The notes under the pieces are model-generated. The model worked only from the letters and a program-made list of their open reading frames with translations, made no database searches and was not told where the DNA came from. DNA of 64,000 nt from Aerococcaceae bacterium DSM 111176 (GTDB lineage: Bacteria > Bacillota > Bacilli > Lactobacillales > Aerococcaceae), in contig JACBXN010000001.1 of assembly GCA_015863215.1 (NCBI GenBank), positions 1 to 64,000 on the forward strand, in the 5' to 3' direction. Of the stretch, positions 25,894 through 35,254 are shown piece by piece. The first letter of the stretch is position 1. Every line of letters begins with the position of its first letter. Position numbers and translations under genes: made by a program.

Positions 25894-27015
25894 TTATCCC
25901 TTTCTATTTAAGACAATGCGTGTTCTAAACCCTTTTCCAACCGAGGAAAAGTATTGTACCTTGCCACCGAGTAATTCGACGCGTTCTTTGAGTCCAATTA
26001 AACCAACTGAGGGTTGAATATCCTCTATTCCTACTCCATCATCCTGCATAGTCACAATGAGTTGTGACTCAGTGTAATGCATCAACATTCGCACCGAATC
26101 TGCTTGTGCATGTTTACCAGTATTCCCCAGAAATTCTTGTAAAGCCCGGTAAAGCGCATCTTGTTGGTCTTCTGTTAAATCAAAAGAAGGGTCATTATAA
26201 TTCAAAACAAAATGAATCCCCGTATTATCTTGGTAATCATTCCCCAACATTTGCATTTTCTCAATGAAAGCCAAGCGATTATAATGTTCTGGTTTCATCG
26301 CATGAATAATGTCACGCACTTCTTGAAGTCCGTTCTTGGTAAATTCCCTTAATTGTAATGTCATTTCAGAAACTTGAGGCATCTGCTCTTCAGTCAATTT
26401 TGCGATCGCTTCTAATTGAATGACCACCGTGGACAGAACATGACCAGCAGAGTCATGGATATCTCTTGAAATACGATTTCGTTCTTGAAGCATCCTTACT
26501 TCTTGCAAAATTTCAGATTGATGAATGAGTTGATCATGTTGCGTCGTTAATTGATCCTCAGATATGGCGAGTGTATATAGTTCACTCTGCAATTCATCTC
26601 TTTGATTCGCCACTCGTTGAGTGCGGTGAATTGCCGCCCATACAACGATCAAAATTAGGATTGAAGTTACCTGAATAGGTATAGAGAAATAATAAATTAC
26701 TCCTCCTGTAAGTAACCCTACCGCCATTGAATTTATAAGAGCATGATTGATTTTAAAGTATTCATAAGCATTCATTAAGAGAAGAATGATTAAAAATGGA
26801 TCAAATTGCTGACTGACTATAAATAATAAAAGCATGATTGGAACAAGAAGTCCGCTCATTACTTGTTTCAATTTTGGTCTTTCTATAAAGAACCAAATGA
26901 TTTGTTGTAAAATAATTAAACTTAAAAGCAAATATATTCCTTGAGTAAGAAATGATGGACTTTGCACTTGAATGATCAGTGAAAATATAATCAGTAAATA
27001 TTGAATTAATCGCAA
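25894..27015 (-). CDS. Sensor histidine kinase, HPK7 (NarX/DesK-like)
   Basis: A membrane kinase of 373 residues. About six hydrophobic segments fill residues 1-130, with no large extracellular loop, which suggests sensing within the membrane. A coiled coil (about 135-175) and the HisKA_3 box ERNRISRDIHDSAGHVLS (phospho-His near 187) follow. The HATPase domain then has GNTGKHAQA (N box) and DDGVG. The start is probably TTG 27015, with AAAGGCGG upstream. It is paired with the response regulator. The architecture resembles kinases that sense membrane damage or antibiotics. Confidence 0.9.
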   Translation of the reverse strand: MRLIQYLLIIFSLIIQVQSPSFLTQGIYLLLSLIILQQIIWFFIERPKLKQVMSGLLVPIMLLLFIVSQQFDPFLIILLLMNAYEYFKINHALINSMAVGLLTGGVIYYFSIPIQVTSILILIVVWAAIHRTQRVANQRDELQSELYTLAISEDQLTTQHDQLIHQSEILQEVRMLQERNRISRDIHDSAGHVLSTVVIQLEAIAKLTEEQMPQVSEMTLQLREFTKNGLQEVRDIIHAMKPEHYNRLAFIEKMQMLGNDYQDNTGIHFVLNYNDPSFDLTEDQQDALYRALQEFLGNTGKHAQADSVRMLMHYTESQLIVTMQDDGVGIEDIQPSVGLIGLKERVELLGGKVQYFSSVGKGFRTRIVLNRKG

Positions 27016-27183
27016 AATTTCACCGCCTTTCTTAAAAGTTTATCAAAGAAATGATTGAAGTACATCTATTTTGATAAATATATTACATAGATATGTAAAT
27101 TTTAAACATATCTTTTTCATATCGTAAATACGTAATAAATAGTGGTATAATTGAATTATCAATTAAATCAAAGGAGCTTCGCC

Positions 27184-28605
27184 ATGTTAAAGAAATTATT
27201 GACCATTCTATCATTATTTTGCTTGTTACTTATAAGTTTACCAAAAGAAATTGATGCTCAGACGCTAGAAGAAAGTCGTGAAGCATTGATTGAAAACTTG
27301 ATGGTAGCACCTGCTAACACTTATACATATGAAGAAGTGGATGCATATCTTACTGGCGAAGAAGCACGCGTTTTAGAAACGGGTGATATTCAGGGTGATA
27401 CAAAATTTGGTATCAATGGATCACACTCTACTGGTCAAGGTCTAGAGATTTATTCTTATTTAGCTGAATATTTTGAAGCTAACACCTCTCAAAGCGATCA
27501 AGATGCGTTGTATCCTTATGCTGTGGATTTTGATGCTTTACCTAATGAATTATCTTTTTATCGAGGGAGTAGTGATCAAAGTTTTGCCGATTTTGCTATT
27601 GTGAATAAAGGTAATCACTTAGAGGTTTCCCACAGTTGGATAGACATGAGCCAAAGACATCAAATGATTAAGTATCGGGGCAGTGTAACCAATGTAGGAA
27701 CACAAGAAGTGATGGTGGAAACAGGTGAAAGTGTCCGCCCGGTTAAAGTTAACACACAAATGAAGGTTAATTTAGAATCAGCACATAGAACAGATTATCT
27801 CTTCTATTTCTTCTATAATGACGAAGGAACTTTAAGCCTCTTAATGCAACAGCCACAATACAACCGTGAGACTTTTTCAGAAGCAAAGACCATCATTTCT
27901 GCGGCTGATTTATTAGCAAGTGGAGATAATTCCAGTCCTACAACAACATCTTGGTCATTGCCTGATGATTGGCGGATGTTATCCCCTCGTCGCGGTGATA
28001 CACCGCCGGTTGCTTGGGTACTAACATCTGCTGGCGACAATGAAACGATTGCGATTGAACCTGCAATTAGCGGGGAAAATGTGGTATCTGGCTTTATTCA
28101 TCCTGAATATTCTGTTCAAGCCTATACAACAAATAGTTATTCTAGTGAAGTATCCAAGATAGTTACGGCAACACCAGATGAAAATGGCTATTTTACTTTA
28201 AATTTAGACATTAGCGTCGGGGCGCCCCCTACTGTTCAGATCTTGGATAAGACTGGTAATATCGTCTTTGACCAAGAAATGACGGTCTATCAATACCGAC
28301 CAACTGCTCTAGCTCATGAATCTGGATACTTAACTCTGGAACGTTATTTCTTAAATCAAGACTATGTGGAAGGCTATACCTATCCAAATGCTACTGTATC
28401 AACTCAACGATTGGATGGCTACGCAACAATGGCAGGACCTACGGTTCAAGCTGATGACGATGGTTATTTCAATATCTTTGTACAAAGTCATACCAATAAC
28501 AATACAACGACAATCGTTTCAGTCGAGCATCCAGACACTGGTGAAAAGATTTCTGTCGCTCCTTATCCTTGGACACAAGAGGAACTTGATAATGCCGACT
28601 GGTAA
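27184..28605 (+). CDS. Secreted protein with two C-terminal beta-domains
   Basis: I do not recognise the family. The 473-residue protein has a signal peptide (MLKKLLTILSLFCLLLIS, probable cleavage after EIDA, before Gln) and no cell-wall anchor motif or further membrane segment. Residues about 60-290 form a domain of unknown type. After that come two beta-rich segments (about 290-375 and 380-470), each with a GYF-[TN]-[LI] turn, that look like Ig-like or carbohydrate-binding repeats. ATG 27184 follows AAGGAG. It is a single gene facing away from the two-component system. Confidence 0.65.
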   Translation: MLKKLLTILSLFCLLLISLPKEIDAQTLEESREALIENLMVAPANTYTYEEVDAYLTGEEARVLETGDIQGDTKFGINGSHSTGQGLEIYSYLAEYFEANTSQSDQDALYPYAVDFDALPNELSFYRGSSDQSFADFAIVNKGNHLEVSHSWIDMSQRHQMIKYRGSVTNVGTQEVMVETGESVRPVKVNTQMKVNLESAHRTDYLFYFFYNDEGTLSLLMQQPQYNRETFSEAKTIISAADLLASGDNSSPTTTSWSLPDDWRMLSPRRGDTPPVAWVLTSAGDNETIAIEPAISGENVVSGFIHPEYSVQAYTTNSYSSEVSKIVTATPDENGYFTLNLDISVGAPPTVQILDKTGNIVFDQEMTVYQYRPTALAHESGYLTLERYFLNQDYVEGYTYPNATVSTQRLDGYATMAGPTVQADDDGYFNIFVQSHTNNNTTTIVSVEHPDTGEKISVAPYPWTQEELDNADW

Positions 28606-28710
28606 TCTAAATCTATTATTCTTTTATTTAACACAAACTCATATACTAGATACTTTTGTATTATAATTATACTCGTGCTAAAATAATAGCTATCAACAAG
28701 GAGGCATTGT

Positions 28711-29415
28711 ATGAAGAAGTTTGAACGTATCTATCAAGACTTAGAAGCAAAAATTAAGTCTGGTATTTATCCAACAAGTACACTCTTACCGAGTGAAAAT
28801 GAATTAACTAAAATTTACGATGTCTCTCGTGGAACCATTCGCCAATCACTAGATATGCTTGAAAAGCACGGCTATATTAATAAACAACAAGGTAAAGGAA
28901 ATATCGTCTTAAATCATGCTGCCTATACTTTTCCTATTTCTGGGATTAAAAGTTATAAGGAAATTGCTCAGGAATATCAATTCAGCGTTGAAACCAAGGT
29001 CATTTTGAATAAACGCATTAAAGTCCCAGCGTTTATTTTAGAGGTGATTGATATTGACCCAGATGAAGAGTTTATTCATTTGATTCGCGTCCGTTATATT
29101 CATGACAAGGTAGAAATTATTGATCATGACCTAATACGAGCATCAGTAATACCTGAAATTCCAGATGATGTAGCGAACAATTCTATTTATGAATACTTTG
29201 AAGATGACCTAGGCTTGACGATTAGTTACGCGCATAAAGAATTCTTCGCAGAAAAAGCAACAGAACTCGATCAAGATTACTTTGAGATTAATGCGGATGA
29301 TTTTGTTATTACGGTGAATAGTTTTGTCTATCTTAATGACACAACTTTCTTCCAATTTACCGCGTCACGTCACCGTTTGGAGACATTTAAGTTCCAAGAA
29401 ATCGCTCGAAGATAA
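28711..29415 (+). CDS. treR: Trehalose operon repressor, GntR/HutC family
   Basis: This repressor binds trehalose-6-phosphate and controls the trehalose PTS genes. The 234-residue protein has an N-terminal winged helix (LLPSENELTKIYDVSRGTIR) and a UTRA effector domain with GIKSYKEIA and TASRHRLETFKF, a pattern typical of TreR. ATG 28711 follows AAGGAGG. It is separated from treP-treC by a membrane protein gene on the other strand. The matching palindrome lies in front of treP at 34768. Confidence 0.9.
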   Translation: MKKFERIYQDLEAKIKSGIYPTSTLLPSENELTKIYDVSRGTIRQSLDMLEKHGYINKQQGKGNIVLNHAAYTFPISGIKSYKEIAQEYQFSVETKVILNKRIKVPAFILEVIDIDPDEEFIHLIRVRYIHDKVEIIDHDLIRASVIPEIPDDVANNSIYEYFEDDLGLTISYAHKEFFAEKATELDQDYFEINADDFVITVNSFVYLNDTTFFQFTASRHRLETFKFQEIARR

Positions 29416-29428
29416 TTTTCAGTTATAC

Positions 29429-29476
29429 AACCTTCTCTAGTTGCTGTGAAAACAGTAATTAGAGAAGGTTTTTTGT
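29429..29476 (+). terminator. treR terminator
   Basis: Stem AACCTTCTCTA/TAGAGAAGGTT followed by TTTTTT. Confidence 0.85.
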
Positions 29477-29485
29477 TTTAAAGAA

Positions 29486-29677
29486 GTGTCACGGGTTATG
29501 ACTCTGCTCAGACTTTTAAACAAGCAGTGTCACGGATTGCGACTCTACTCAGACTTTTAAATAAGCAGAGTCATGGATTGCGACTCTGCTCAAACTTTTA
29601 AATATGAAGAGTCATGGATTGTGACTCTGCTCAGACTTTTAAACAAGAAGAGTCACGGTTTGCGACTCTTCATATCA
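29486..29677. repeat. Array D: five tandem 41-bp hairpin repeats
   Basis: G[TA]GTC boxes start at 29486, 29527, 29568, 29609 and 29650, an exact 41-bp period. Each unit has GAGTC...GACTC arms (for example AGAGTC/GACTCT around nine bases), and across unit boundaries GACTCTGCT can pair with AGCAGTGTC. Two alternative hairpin phases are therefore possible. The sequence is related to array C but distinct. It lies between the terminators of two convergent genes. Confidence 0.92.
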
Positions 29678-29704
29678 TAAAAACATGCAAAATATTAGGT
29701 TCAA

Positions 29705-29739
29705 ACAAAAACCATCAAACTTTTATCGAAGTTTGATGG
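29705..29739 (-). terminator. Terminator of the DUF998-type gene
   Basis: A perfect 11-bp stem CCATCAAACTT/AAGTTTGATGG, then TTTTTG on the minus strand. Confidence 0.88.
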
Positions 29740-29753
29740 CTATACACTAGCTT

Positions 29754-30911
29754 CTATTCTTTTATAATATTTATTTTAAAATTAGCTTCAATCTCAGTTA
29801 GGGCGATCAATGTGTCAAAAAGGCTCATTAACCAAATTAATGCCAGTGGAACTCCACTGAGTTCATAGAGGATGAGTGATAGTTGCCCTGATACGTATAA
29901 AATCGTCAATACCACCATCAATCCGCCAGCCCCGTAGGACATACGCAGAAAATTATCCGTTACTCTTGGTATTAATTTACGGGCAAAGATAATAATACAG
30001 GCGACTAGAATCATAATGACGTATATAACATACGAATGATAATATTTTATACGACCGGCGGCGTCGGATCTAAAGACACCTATTCCCGCGATACAAATCG
30101 CAATCACGATTAACATGAAATATAAGATACGCAAACCTTTATGTTCTGGGAAATACGGACGGATGATAACGAATAAATAATCCACCAGCACAATCATGAT
30201 CAATGAGGTTAGTACTAATGTAAGATTAAATTGCCAACCTCGATTCGCTGCATAAGATCCTAAATATGAAATATGATGATGCCACCACTGGGAATCTGCA
30301 TTGGTTGCCATTGCGACAAAGAATCCGATAAATAAAAATGCCATTAAGAAACTGATCATATTTCGAACAGATATACTATTTACAAAATAAATCCCAAAAT
30401 AGTTCACTACCACTAAGATAATAAAGCCAAGAAAGGTTGCAGTAGATACTTCTAAATAAAGACCTACAAATAGTTGACCGAACATCCAAAATGTAAATAA
30501 TAAAGCAATCAATTGGACAATCAAGAATGAAATAACAATGGTCGGGATATTTCGCCAATAAATATATTTGATCTGATTGACGTGCGTACTTCTCTTTAAT
30601 CTAATCAAATAGATGGGGAGGACAATTAAGTTACTAATAAAACTATATACTGTAACATACATCCCTAAAGACGCTTCCCCACTCAATCTAACTAAGCCCT
30701 CTGTATTATTCGTTATTGTTAAATACAATATAATGGTACTCACTAATGCTGGTATTAAATAAAATGGCCACATTTTATCATCTTTTGCATTCGAAACTTC
30801 ACGCTCCAAACGGTACTTCTGTCCGTCTACATCCACTTCAATTGATATTTCTTGATGCTTGGAGAACACTTCTTTATCAACGACAACATCAATTTCTTTC
30901 GAAGATTGCAT
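29754..30911 (-). CDS. Polytopic membrane protein, DUF998-like
   Basis: A 385-residue protein with a hydrophilic N-terminus of about 45 residues and nine or so membrane helices. The pattern of SYLGSYAANRGWQFN and HxxV loops resembles DUF998 (Frag1/DRAM-like) membrane proteins of unknown function. The N-terminal extension is not usual for that family. ATG 30911 has AGGGGTG upstream. It sits inside the trehalose locus but nothing ties it to sugar transport. Confidence 0.6.
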   Translation of the reverse strand: MQSSKEIDVVVDKEVFSKHQEISIEVDVDGQKYRLEREVSNAKDDKMWPFYLIPALVSTIILYLTITNNTEGLVRLSGEASLGMYVTVYSFISNLIVLPIYLIRLKRSTHVNQIKYIYWRNIPTIVISFLIVQLIALLFTFWMFGQLFVGLYLEVSTATFLGFIILVVVNYFGIYFVNSISVRNMISFLMAFLFIGFFVAMATNADSQWWHHHISYLGSYAANRGWQFNLTLVLTSLIMIVLVDYLFVIIRPYFPEHKGLRILYFMLIVIAICIAGIGVFRSDAAGRIKYYHSYVIYVIMILVACIIIFARKLIPRVTDNFLRMSYGAGGLMVVLTILYVSGQLSLILYELSGVPLALIWLMSLFDTLIALTEIEANFKINIIKE

Positions 30912-31025
30912 TCCACACCCCTAACTGTCATTCCTTTAAACATCCTACAATAAAAGTATAGTTTATTTTCTCAATTATTCAAGAAAAGAAAAAGGCCATG
31001 CTCCGTAGAACATGACCTAATAAAG

Positions 31026-32687
31026 TTAAGCTTCAATTAAGAAAGCAACTGTTTCATAATCTTTTAAAGTAACTTGATTTGAAAGCTCTTCGCAATCACC
31101 ATTACCAATTAATCGTTGGTAATTACGGCCTAAGAACTCCTCTGGAATATCAATGGTTGCTTCTCCAGGATAATAATGTGCAAGGACAACTAAATCTTGA
31201 CCATCAAGATGGCGGCTATATGCCATAATTGCTGGATGATCTAATGCAAATCCGTGGTAACTACCTTGAGAGACAATTGGATGGTCTTTACGTAACTGAA
31301 TTAAGTCACGGTAATAGTTGAAAATTTTACCATCTTTCAATTCTTTTTCGACATTAATCTCTGGATAGTTTTCGGCTACTTTTAGCCAAGGCTCACCTGT
31401 TGTAAATCCAGCTTGTGGCTCGTCACTCCATTGAACCGGAGTTCGGCCATTGTCACGTGATTTGGCTTTAATAATTTCCATCGCCTCTTCATGTGTCTTG
31501 CCATTTTCTAACATAATGGCATAGTTATTTGTTGTTTCAATATCAGCGTAATCTTCGATATCATCAAACATCGGATTAGTCATCCCAATTTCTTCACCTT
31601 GGTAAACATAAGGTGTCCCACGCATAAAGTGAATCGTTTGAGCAAGCATTGTCGCTGTTTCGTATGGGAAGTTTTCCACATCACCGAAACGACTATTTGC
31701 ACGAGGCTGGTCGTGATTGTTATAGAACACAGCGTTCCAACCACCACCATCTGACATACCTTCTTGCCATTCATTTAAAATTTCTTTTAATTCTAAGAAG
31801 TCAAATTCAGGATTTGACCACTTTTCACCATTTTCGTAATCAACTTTTAAGTGGTGGAAACTGAAAATCATCGTCAGTTCTTCCCGATCTGGATTCGTAT
31901 ATTTAATACCATTTGGTACATTCGTTGAAGACATTTCTCCTACTGTTATCAAATTAGGATCATCACCGAAAGTCGCTTTATTCAGTTCATGAATCCATTC
32001 ATGAACAATTGGTGTATCTGTATAAAGTCCTTTTTCCTGACTTGAACTAGGTCCACCGGTACTATCTACGAAATCTTCTGATTTACCAATGACATTTAAA
32101 ACATCTAAACGGAAACCTTGAACGCCTTTATCCATCCAGAAACGGACAACATCAAATAATTCACGGCGCACATTTGGGTTATGCCAATTTAAATCTGCTT
32201 GATGAACATCAAATAAGTGAAGATAATATAAATCAGCATCTCCAAATGGTTCCCAAGCTGGACCACCGAATTTCGATTCCCAATTTGTTGGTAAACTACC
32301 GTCATCCTTTGCTGGTCTTAGGTAGAAGAAGTCTTGATAGTATTTATCACCCGCTAAGGCTTTTTGGAACCATTCATGTTCCGTTGAACAGTGGTTGAGG
32401 ACCATGTCTAACATGATCCCAATACCACGGTCTTTCGCTTCTTTAACTAATGTGTCAAAATCTTCCATCGTTCCAAAGAGTGGATTAATGGCTGTATAAT
32501 CTGCCACGTCATAACCATTATCATATTGCGGTGATGGATAGATTGGACTTAACCAAGCAATATCAATGCCTAATTGTTTTAAATAGTCTAATTTACTGAT
32601 AATTCCTGGTAAATCTCCGAAACCATTACCATCTGTGTCTTTAAATGATTTTGGGTAAATTTGATAGATTACTTTATCTTGATGCAT
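31026..32687 (-). CDS. treC: Trehalose-6-phosphate hydrolase, GH13
   Basis: This enzyme splits imported trehalose-6-phosphate into glucose and glucose-6-phosphate. The 553-residue protein has the GH13 conserved regions: DMVLNHCS near residue 97, GFRLDVLNV with the nucleophile Asp near residue 199, VGEMSS with the acid/base Glu near residue 256, and YNNHDQPR near residue 326. Length and motifs match TreA/TreC. It begins 17 bases after treP, so the two form an operon. Confidence 0.94.
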   Translation of the reverse strand: MHQDKVIYQIYPKSFKDTDGNGFGDLPGIISKLDYLKQLGIDIAWLSPIYPSPQYDNGYDVADYTAINPLFGTMEDFDTLVKEAKDRGIGIMLDMVLNHCSTEHEWFQKALAGDKYYQDFFYLRPAKDDGSLPTNWESKFGGPAWEPFGDADLYYLHLFDVHQADLNWHNPNVRRELFDVVRFWMDKGVQGFRLDVLNVIGKSEDFVDSTGGPSSSQEKGLYTDTPIVHEWIHELNKATFGDDPNLITVGEMSSTNVPNGIKYTNPDREELTMIFSFHHLKVDYENGEKWSNPEFDFLELKEILNEWQEGMSDGGGWNAVFYNNHDQPRANSRFGDVENFPYETATMLAQTIHFMRGTPYVYQGEEIGMTNPMFDDIEDYADIETTNNYAIMLENGKTHEEAMEIIKAKSRDNGRTPVQWSDEPQAGFTTGEPWLKVAENYPEINVEKELKDGKIFNYYRDLIQLRKDHPIVSQGSYHGFALDHPAIMAYSRHLDGQDLVVLAHYYPGEATIDIPEEFLGRNYQRLIGNGDCEELSNQVTLKDYETVAFLIEA

Positions 32688-32704
32688 AAGTCTTCCTTTC
32701 TGTC

Positions 32705-34735
32705 TTAAGCGACTGTAAAATGACCGATTTCTTTTCCTGCTTCAGCTTGACCTTGAGCATCTAATCCATAGTCAGATAATACATCGCCATTTGTAAAGGC
32801 AACTACAACTGTTACACCTTTACCATTTTCTCTAATTACATTTAAGTCCATTTGAGCTAATTTTGAACCGTAATCAACAACATCGCCTTCTTTAACAAAT
32901 ACTTCAAAACCAACGCCGTCTAATTCAACGGTATCTAACCCCATATGAACTAGGACTTCAACTCCGCCATCTGTTTCAATACCGATAGCATGTTTCGTTG
33001 GGAAGACACTTGTAATTCGACCACTTACTGGCGAAACAACGGTACCGTCTGTTGGTTCAACACCAAATCCGTCTCCCATTGCTTTACTTGAGAATACGGG
33101 ATCATCCACTTGATCAATCGCCATAACTTCACCATTTGCTACTGCGACAAAGTTCGCTGATTCTGATTTTGTTGCTTGTGCGTTTGTTGACTCTTCTGTA
33201 GTTGCTGATGCTGCAGGTACTTTTCCGACCGCTTGGTCTACTGCTGATGATGTTGAAACTACGTCATCTTTTACTAAGAAACCTGTTTTTCTAAAGATAA
33301 TTGTCAATGCTAATGGCACAACAATTGAAATTGCCATAGCAATCGCAAAATTTATCCAGTGTGCTGGTTGAATAACTAAGATACCTGGTAATCCACCAAC
33401 ACCGATCGAGTTAGATGTTACTCCTGTACCAACTGAATACAGCCCAGCAATACCTGAACCAATCATCGCTGCAACCATTGGGTAAACATATTTTAACGTA
33501 ACCCCGAATAATGCAGGTTCTGTTACCCCTAAGTATGCTGAAATTGTTGAAGGAATTGTTACTTGACTCTCACGCTCATCTTGACGTGTCATCCACCAGT
33601 AACCGAGTACGGCTGAGGCTTGAGCAATATTTGATAAGGCAATCATTGGCCATAATTGTGTTCCACCAAAGTCAGCAATTAACTGAGCATCGACGGCATT
33701 TGTCATATGGTGTAAACCAGTAATAACAAGTGGCGCGTAAATAGCACCAAAGAAAGCACCAAATAACCAGTTAATTGAACTTGTTAAACCTGCATAAACC
33801 GCATTACCAATCCATTGACCAATCGTCCAACCAATTGGACCTAATACAGTATGCGCTAAAATAATCGCTGGAAGTAATGCTAAGAATGGCACTAAAATCA
33901 TTGATAAATATTCTGGGACATGTTTACGCCAGAATTGTTCGAACCAACCAAGTGTTAAACCTGCAAAGATTGCGGGAAGAACTTGGGCTTGGTAACCAAT
34001 TTTATCTACTGTAAATGCACCGAAGTCCCATACAGGTACTTCTCCCGCTAAAATCGCATCAGGTGCACCATAAGCATTTAATAGTTGAGGTGAAACTAAT
34101 GTGATACCTAAAATAATACCTAAAATTTCAGTTGTTCCCATGCGTTTAGTTACTGACCATGTAATACCTACTGGTAGGAAGTGGAAAATCGCTTCCCCCG
34201 GTAACCATAAGAAGTCATTAACACCTGCCCAGAATGGTGATACATTAACAATCGTATTATAGATTGGTGTACCATCTGCGTTCACTTGAGCTACACCATC
34301 TACTATTGCTTGACCTAATCCTGAGAAACCAATACCCTCTAAAATATTTCTAAAACCTAAAATAAGCCCCCCGACAATAAAGGCAGGAATAATTGGCGTG
34401 AATACCTCAGCTAAGAACGTCAGTGCACGTTGGAACCATGATTGATTCGCACGTGCTTGTGCTTTAACGTCATCTTTATTTGATCCTGAAACGTTAGAAT
34501 ATTTCTCAAACTCTTTATAAAACTCTGAAACATTATTACCAATAATTACTTGAAATTGTCCAGCTTGAGTAAATGTTCCTCGTACAGAATCTAAACTTTC
34601 AATCGCTTCAACGTCCGCTTCTTTTGGATCACTTAATGCAAAACGCATACGTGTCGCACAATGCGTAACAGCACTAATATTATCGTCCCCACCAATTAGC
34701 TTTAACAGCTCCTTGGCATCTTTTTCAAAACTCAT
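32705..34735 (-). CDS. treP: Trehalose PTS permease, EIIBCA
   Basis: This permease imports and phosphorylates trehalose. The 676-residue protein has a IIB domain with Cys26 (THCATRMR) and a IIC domain with about ten helices (residues 110-485, including GVTEPALFGV). A low-complexity linker rich in Ala/Ser/Thr follows (about 495-530), then a glucose-type IIA domain with the phospho-His in VLVHMGLDTVEL near residue 600. Trehalose permeases often lack IIA, so this three-domain form may also supply IIA to ScrA. Its promoter carries both a TreR palindrome and a catabolite site. Confidence 0.93.
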   Translation of the reverse strand: MSFEKDAKELLKLIGGDDNISAVTHCATRMRFALSDPKEADVEAIESLDSVRGTFTQAGQFQVIIGNNVSEFYKEFEKYSNVSGSNKDDVKAQARANQSWFQRALTFLAEVFTPIIPAFIVGGLILGFRNILEGIGFSGLGQAIVDGVAQVNADGTPIYNTIVNVSPFWAGVNDFLWLPGEAIFHFLPVGITWSVTKRMGTTEILGIILGITLVSPQLLNAYGAPDAILAGEVPVWDFGAFTVDKIGYQAQVLPAIFAGLTLGWFEQFWRKHVPEYLSMILVPFLALLPAIILAHTVLGPIGWTIGQWIGNAVYAGLTSSINWLFGAFFGAIYAPLVITGLHHMTNAVDAQLIADFGGTQLWPMIALSNIAQASAVLGYWWMTRQDERESQVTIPSTISAYLGVTEPALFGVTLKYVYPMVAAMIGSGIAGLYSVGTGVTSNSIGVGGLPGILVIQPAHWINFAIAMAISIVVPLALTIIFRKTGFLVKDDVVSTSSAVDQAVGKVPAASATTEESTNAQATKSESANFVAVANGEVMAIDQVDDPVFSSKAMGDGFGVEPTDGTVVSPVSGRITSVFPTKHAIGIETDGGVEVLVHMGLDTVELDGVGFEVFVKEGDVVDYGSKLAQMDLNVIRENGKGVTVVVAFTNGDVLSDYGLDAQGQAEAGKEIGHFTVA

Positions 34736-34767
34736 CTTTCTCTTCCTCTCTTAAATAGACTATTGCC

Positions 34768-34785
34768 AACTTGTATATACAAGTT
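34768..34785. promoter_or_regulatory. TreR operator
   Basis: AACTTGTATATACAAGTT is a perfect 18-bp palindrome containing the TTGTATATACAA core known for Firmicutes TreR. It begins three bases downstream of the treP -10 box and covers the transcription start. Confidence 0.92.
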
Positions 34786-34787
34786 GT

Positions 34788-34816
34788 ATTTTACTATAAA
34801 AACGGTTACATTGCAA
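34788..34816 (-). promoter_or_regulatory. treP promoter
   Basis: TTGCAA, 17 bases, TAAAAT on the minus strand, placed between the CRE-like site and the TreR operator. Confidence 0.75.
34797..34810 (-). promoter_or_regulatory. CRE (CcpA site) in the treP promoter
   Basis: TGTAACCGTTTTTA on the minus strand matches the 14-base catabolite response element consensus at all but one specified position. It fills the spacer between -35 and -10. Confidence 0.7.
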
Positions 34817-34901
34817 ACGATACCTTCTCGTTTTCTACATTATTTAATCTTTGTTGATTTTCAGTTATAATAGAGAGGATTATCGTAAAGGAGGTCATCA
34901 T

Positions 34902-35084
34902 TTGTCAGAACAAACCAAATTATATTATGCCATTTTAATCAGTGTCGTTGTCGTTTTATCGATCCTATTCTTATCTGGAATCATCCCAAGTAATATGAAC
35001 ACTGCACTAATCGTTCTAGTTGTATTCCCATTCTTCCGCCGCTTCTTAGCCAAATTCGTCTCTGAAAAGTATAGTAAGAAATAA
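34902..35084 (+). CDS. Small membrane protein
   Basis: A 60-residue protein with two hydrophobic segments (residues about 7-25 and 30-42) and a basic C-terminus (RRFLAKFVSEKYSKK). The best start is TTG 34902, with AAAGGAGG eight bases upstream; the upstream TTG codons have no such site. A TATAAT at 34866-34871 could be its -10 box. It is divergent from treP and has a good terminator. The function is unknown. Confidence 0.65.
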   Translation: MSEQTKLYYAILISVVVVLSILFLSGIIPSNMNTALIVLVVFPFFRRFLAKFVSEKYSKK

Positions 35085-35094
35085 ATATAAACTC

Positions 35095-35143
35095 AAAAAA
35101 CGCATTAAATCAGTAGAAAAAATCCTGATTTAAAGCGTTTTTT
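35095..35143. terminator. Terminator, usable on both strands
   Basis: AAAACGC-TTAAATCAG type stem (35101-35113 with 35125-35137), T6 on the plus strand and T6 on the minus strand. Confidence 0.85.
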
Positions 35144-35254
35144 AATTTAAATATATGGTATACATAACAATGATTGATTTATGTATAGGATATAAAAAAA
35201 TCAGCAATATTTTTTGGTTAATCCTACTTCTCTCGGCTGTTCATACTAAACATC

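Noticed and set aside
28364-28666. Open frame of 100 codons overlapping the end of the secreted protein gene
   Set aside because: It is a shifted frame inside a well-supported gene and has no ribosome-binding site.
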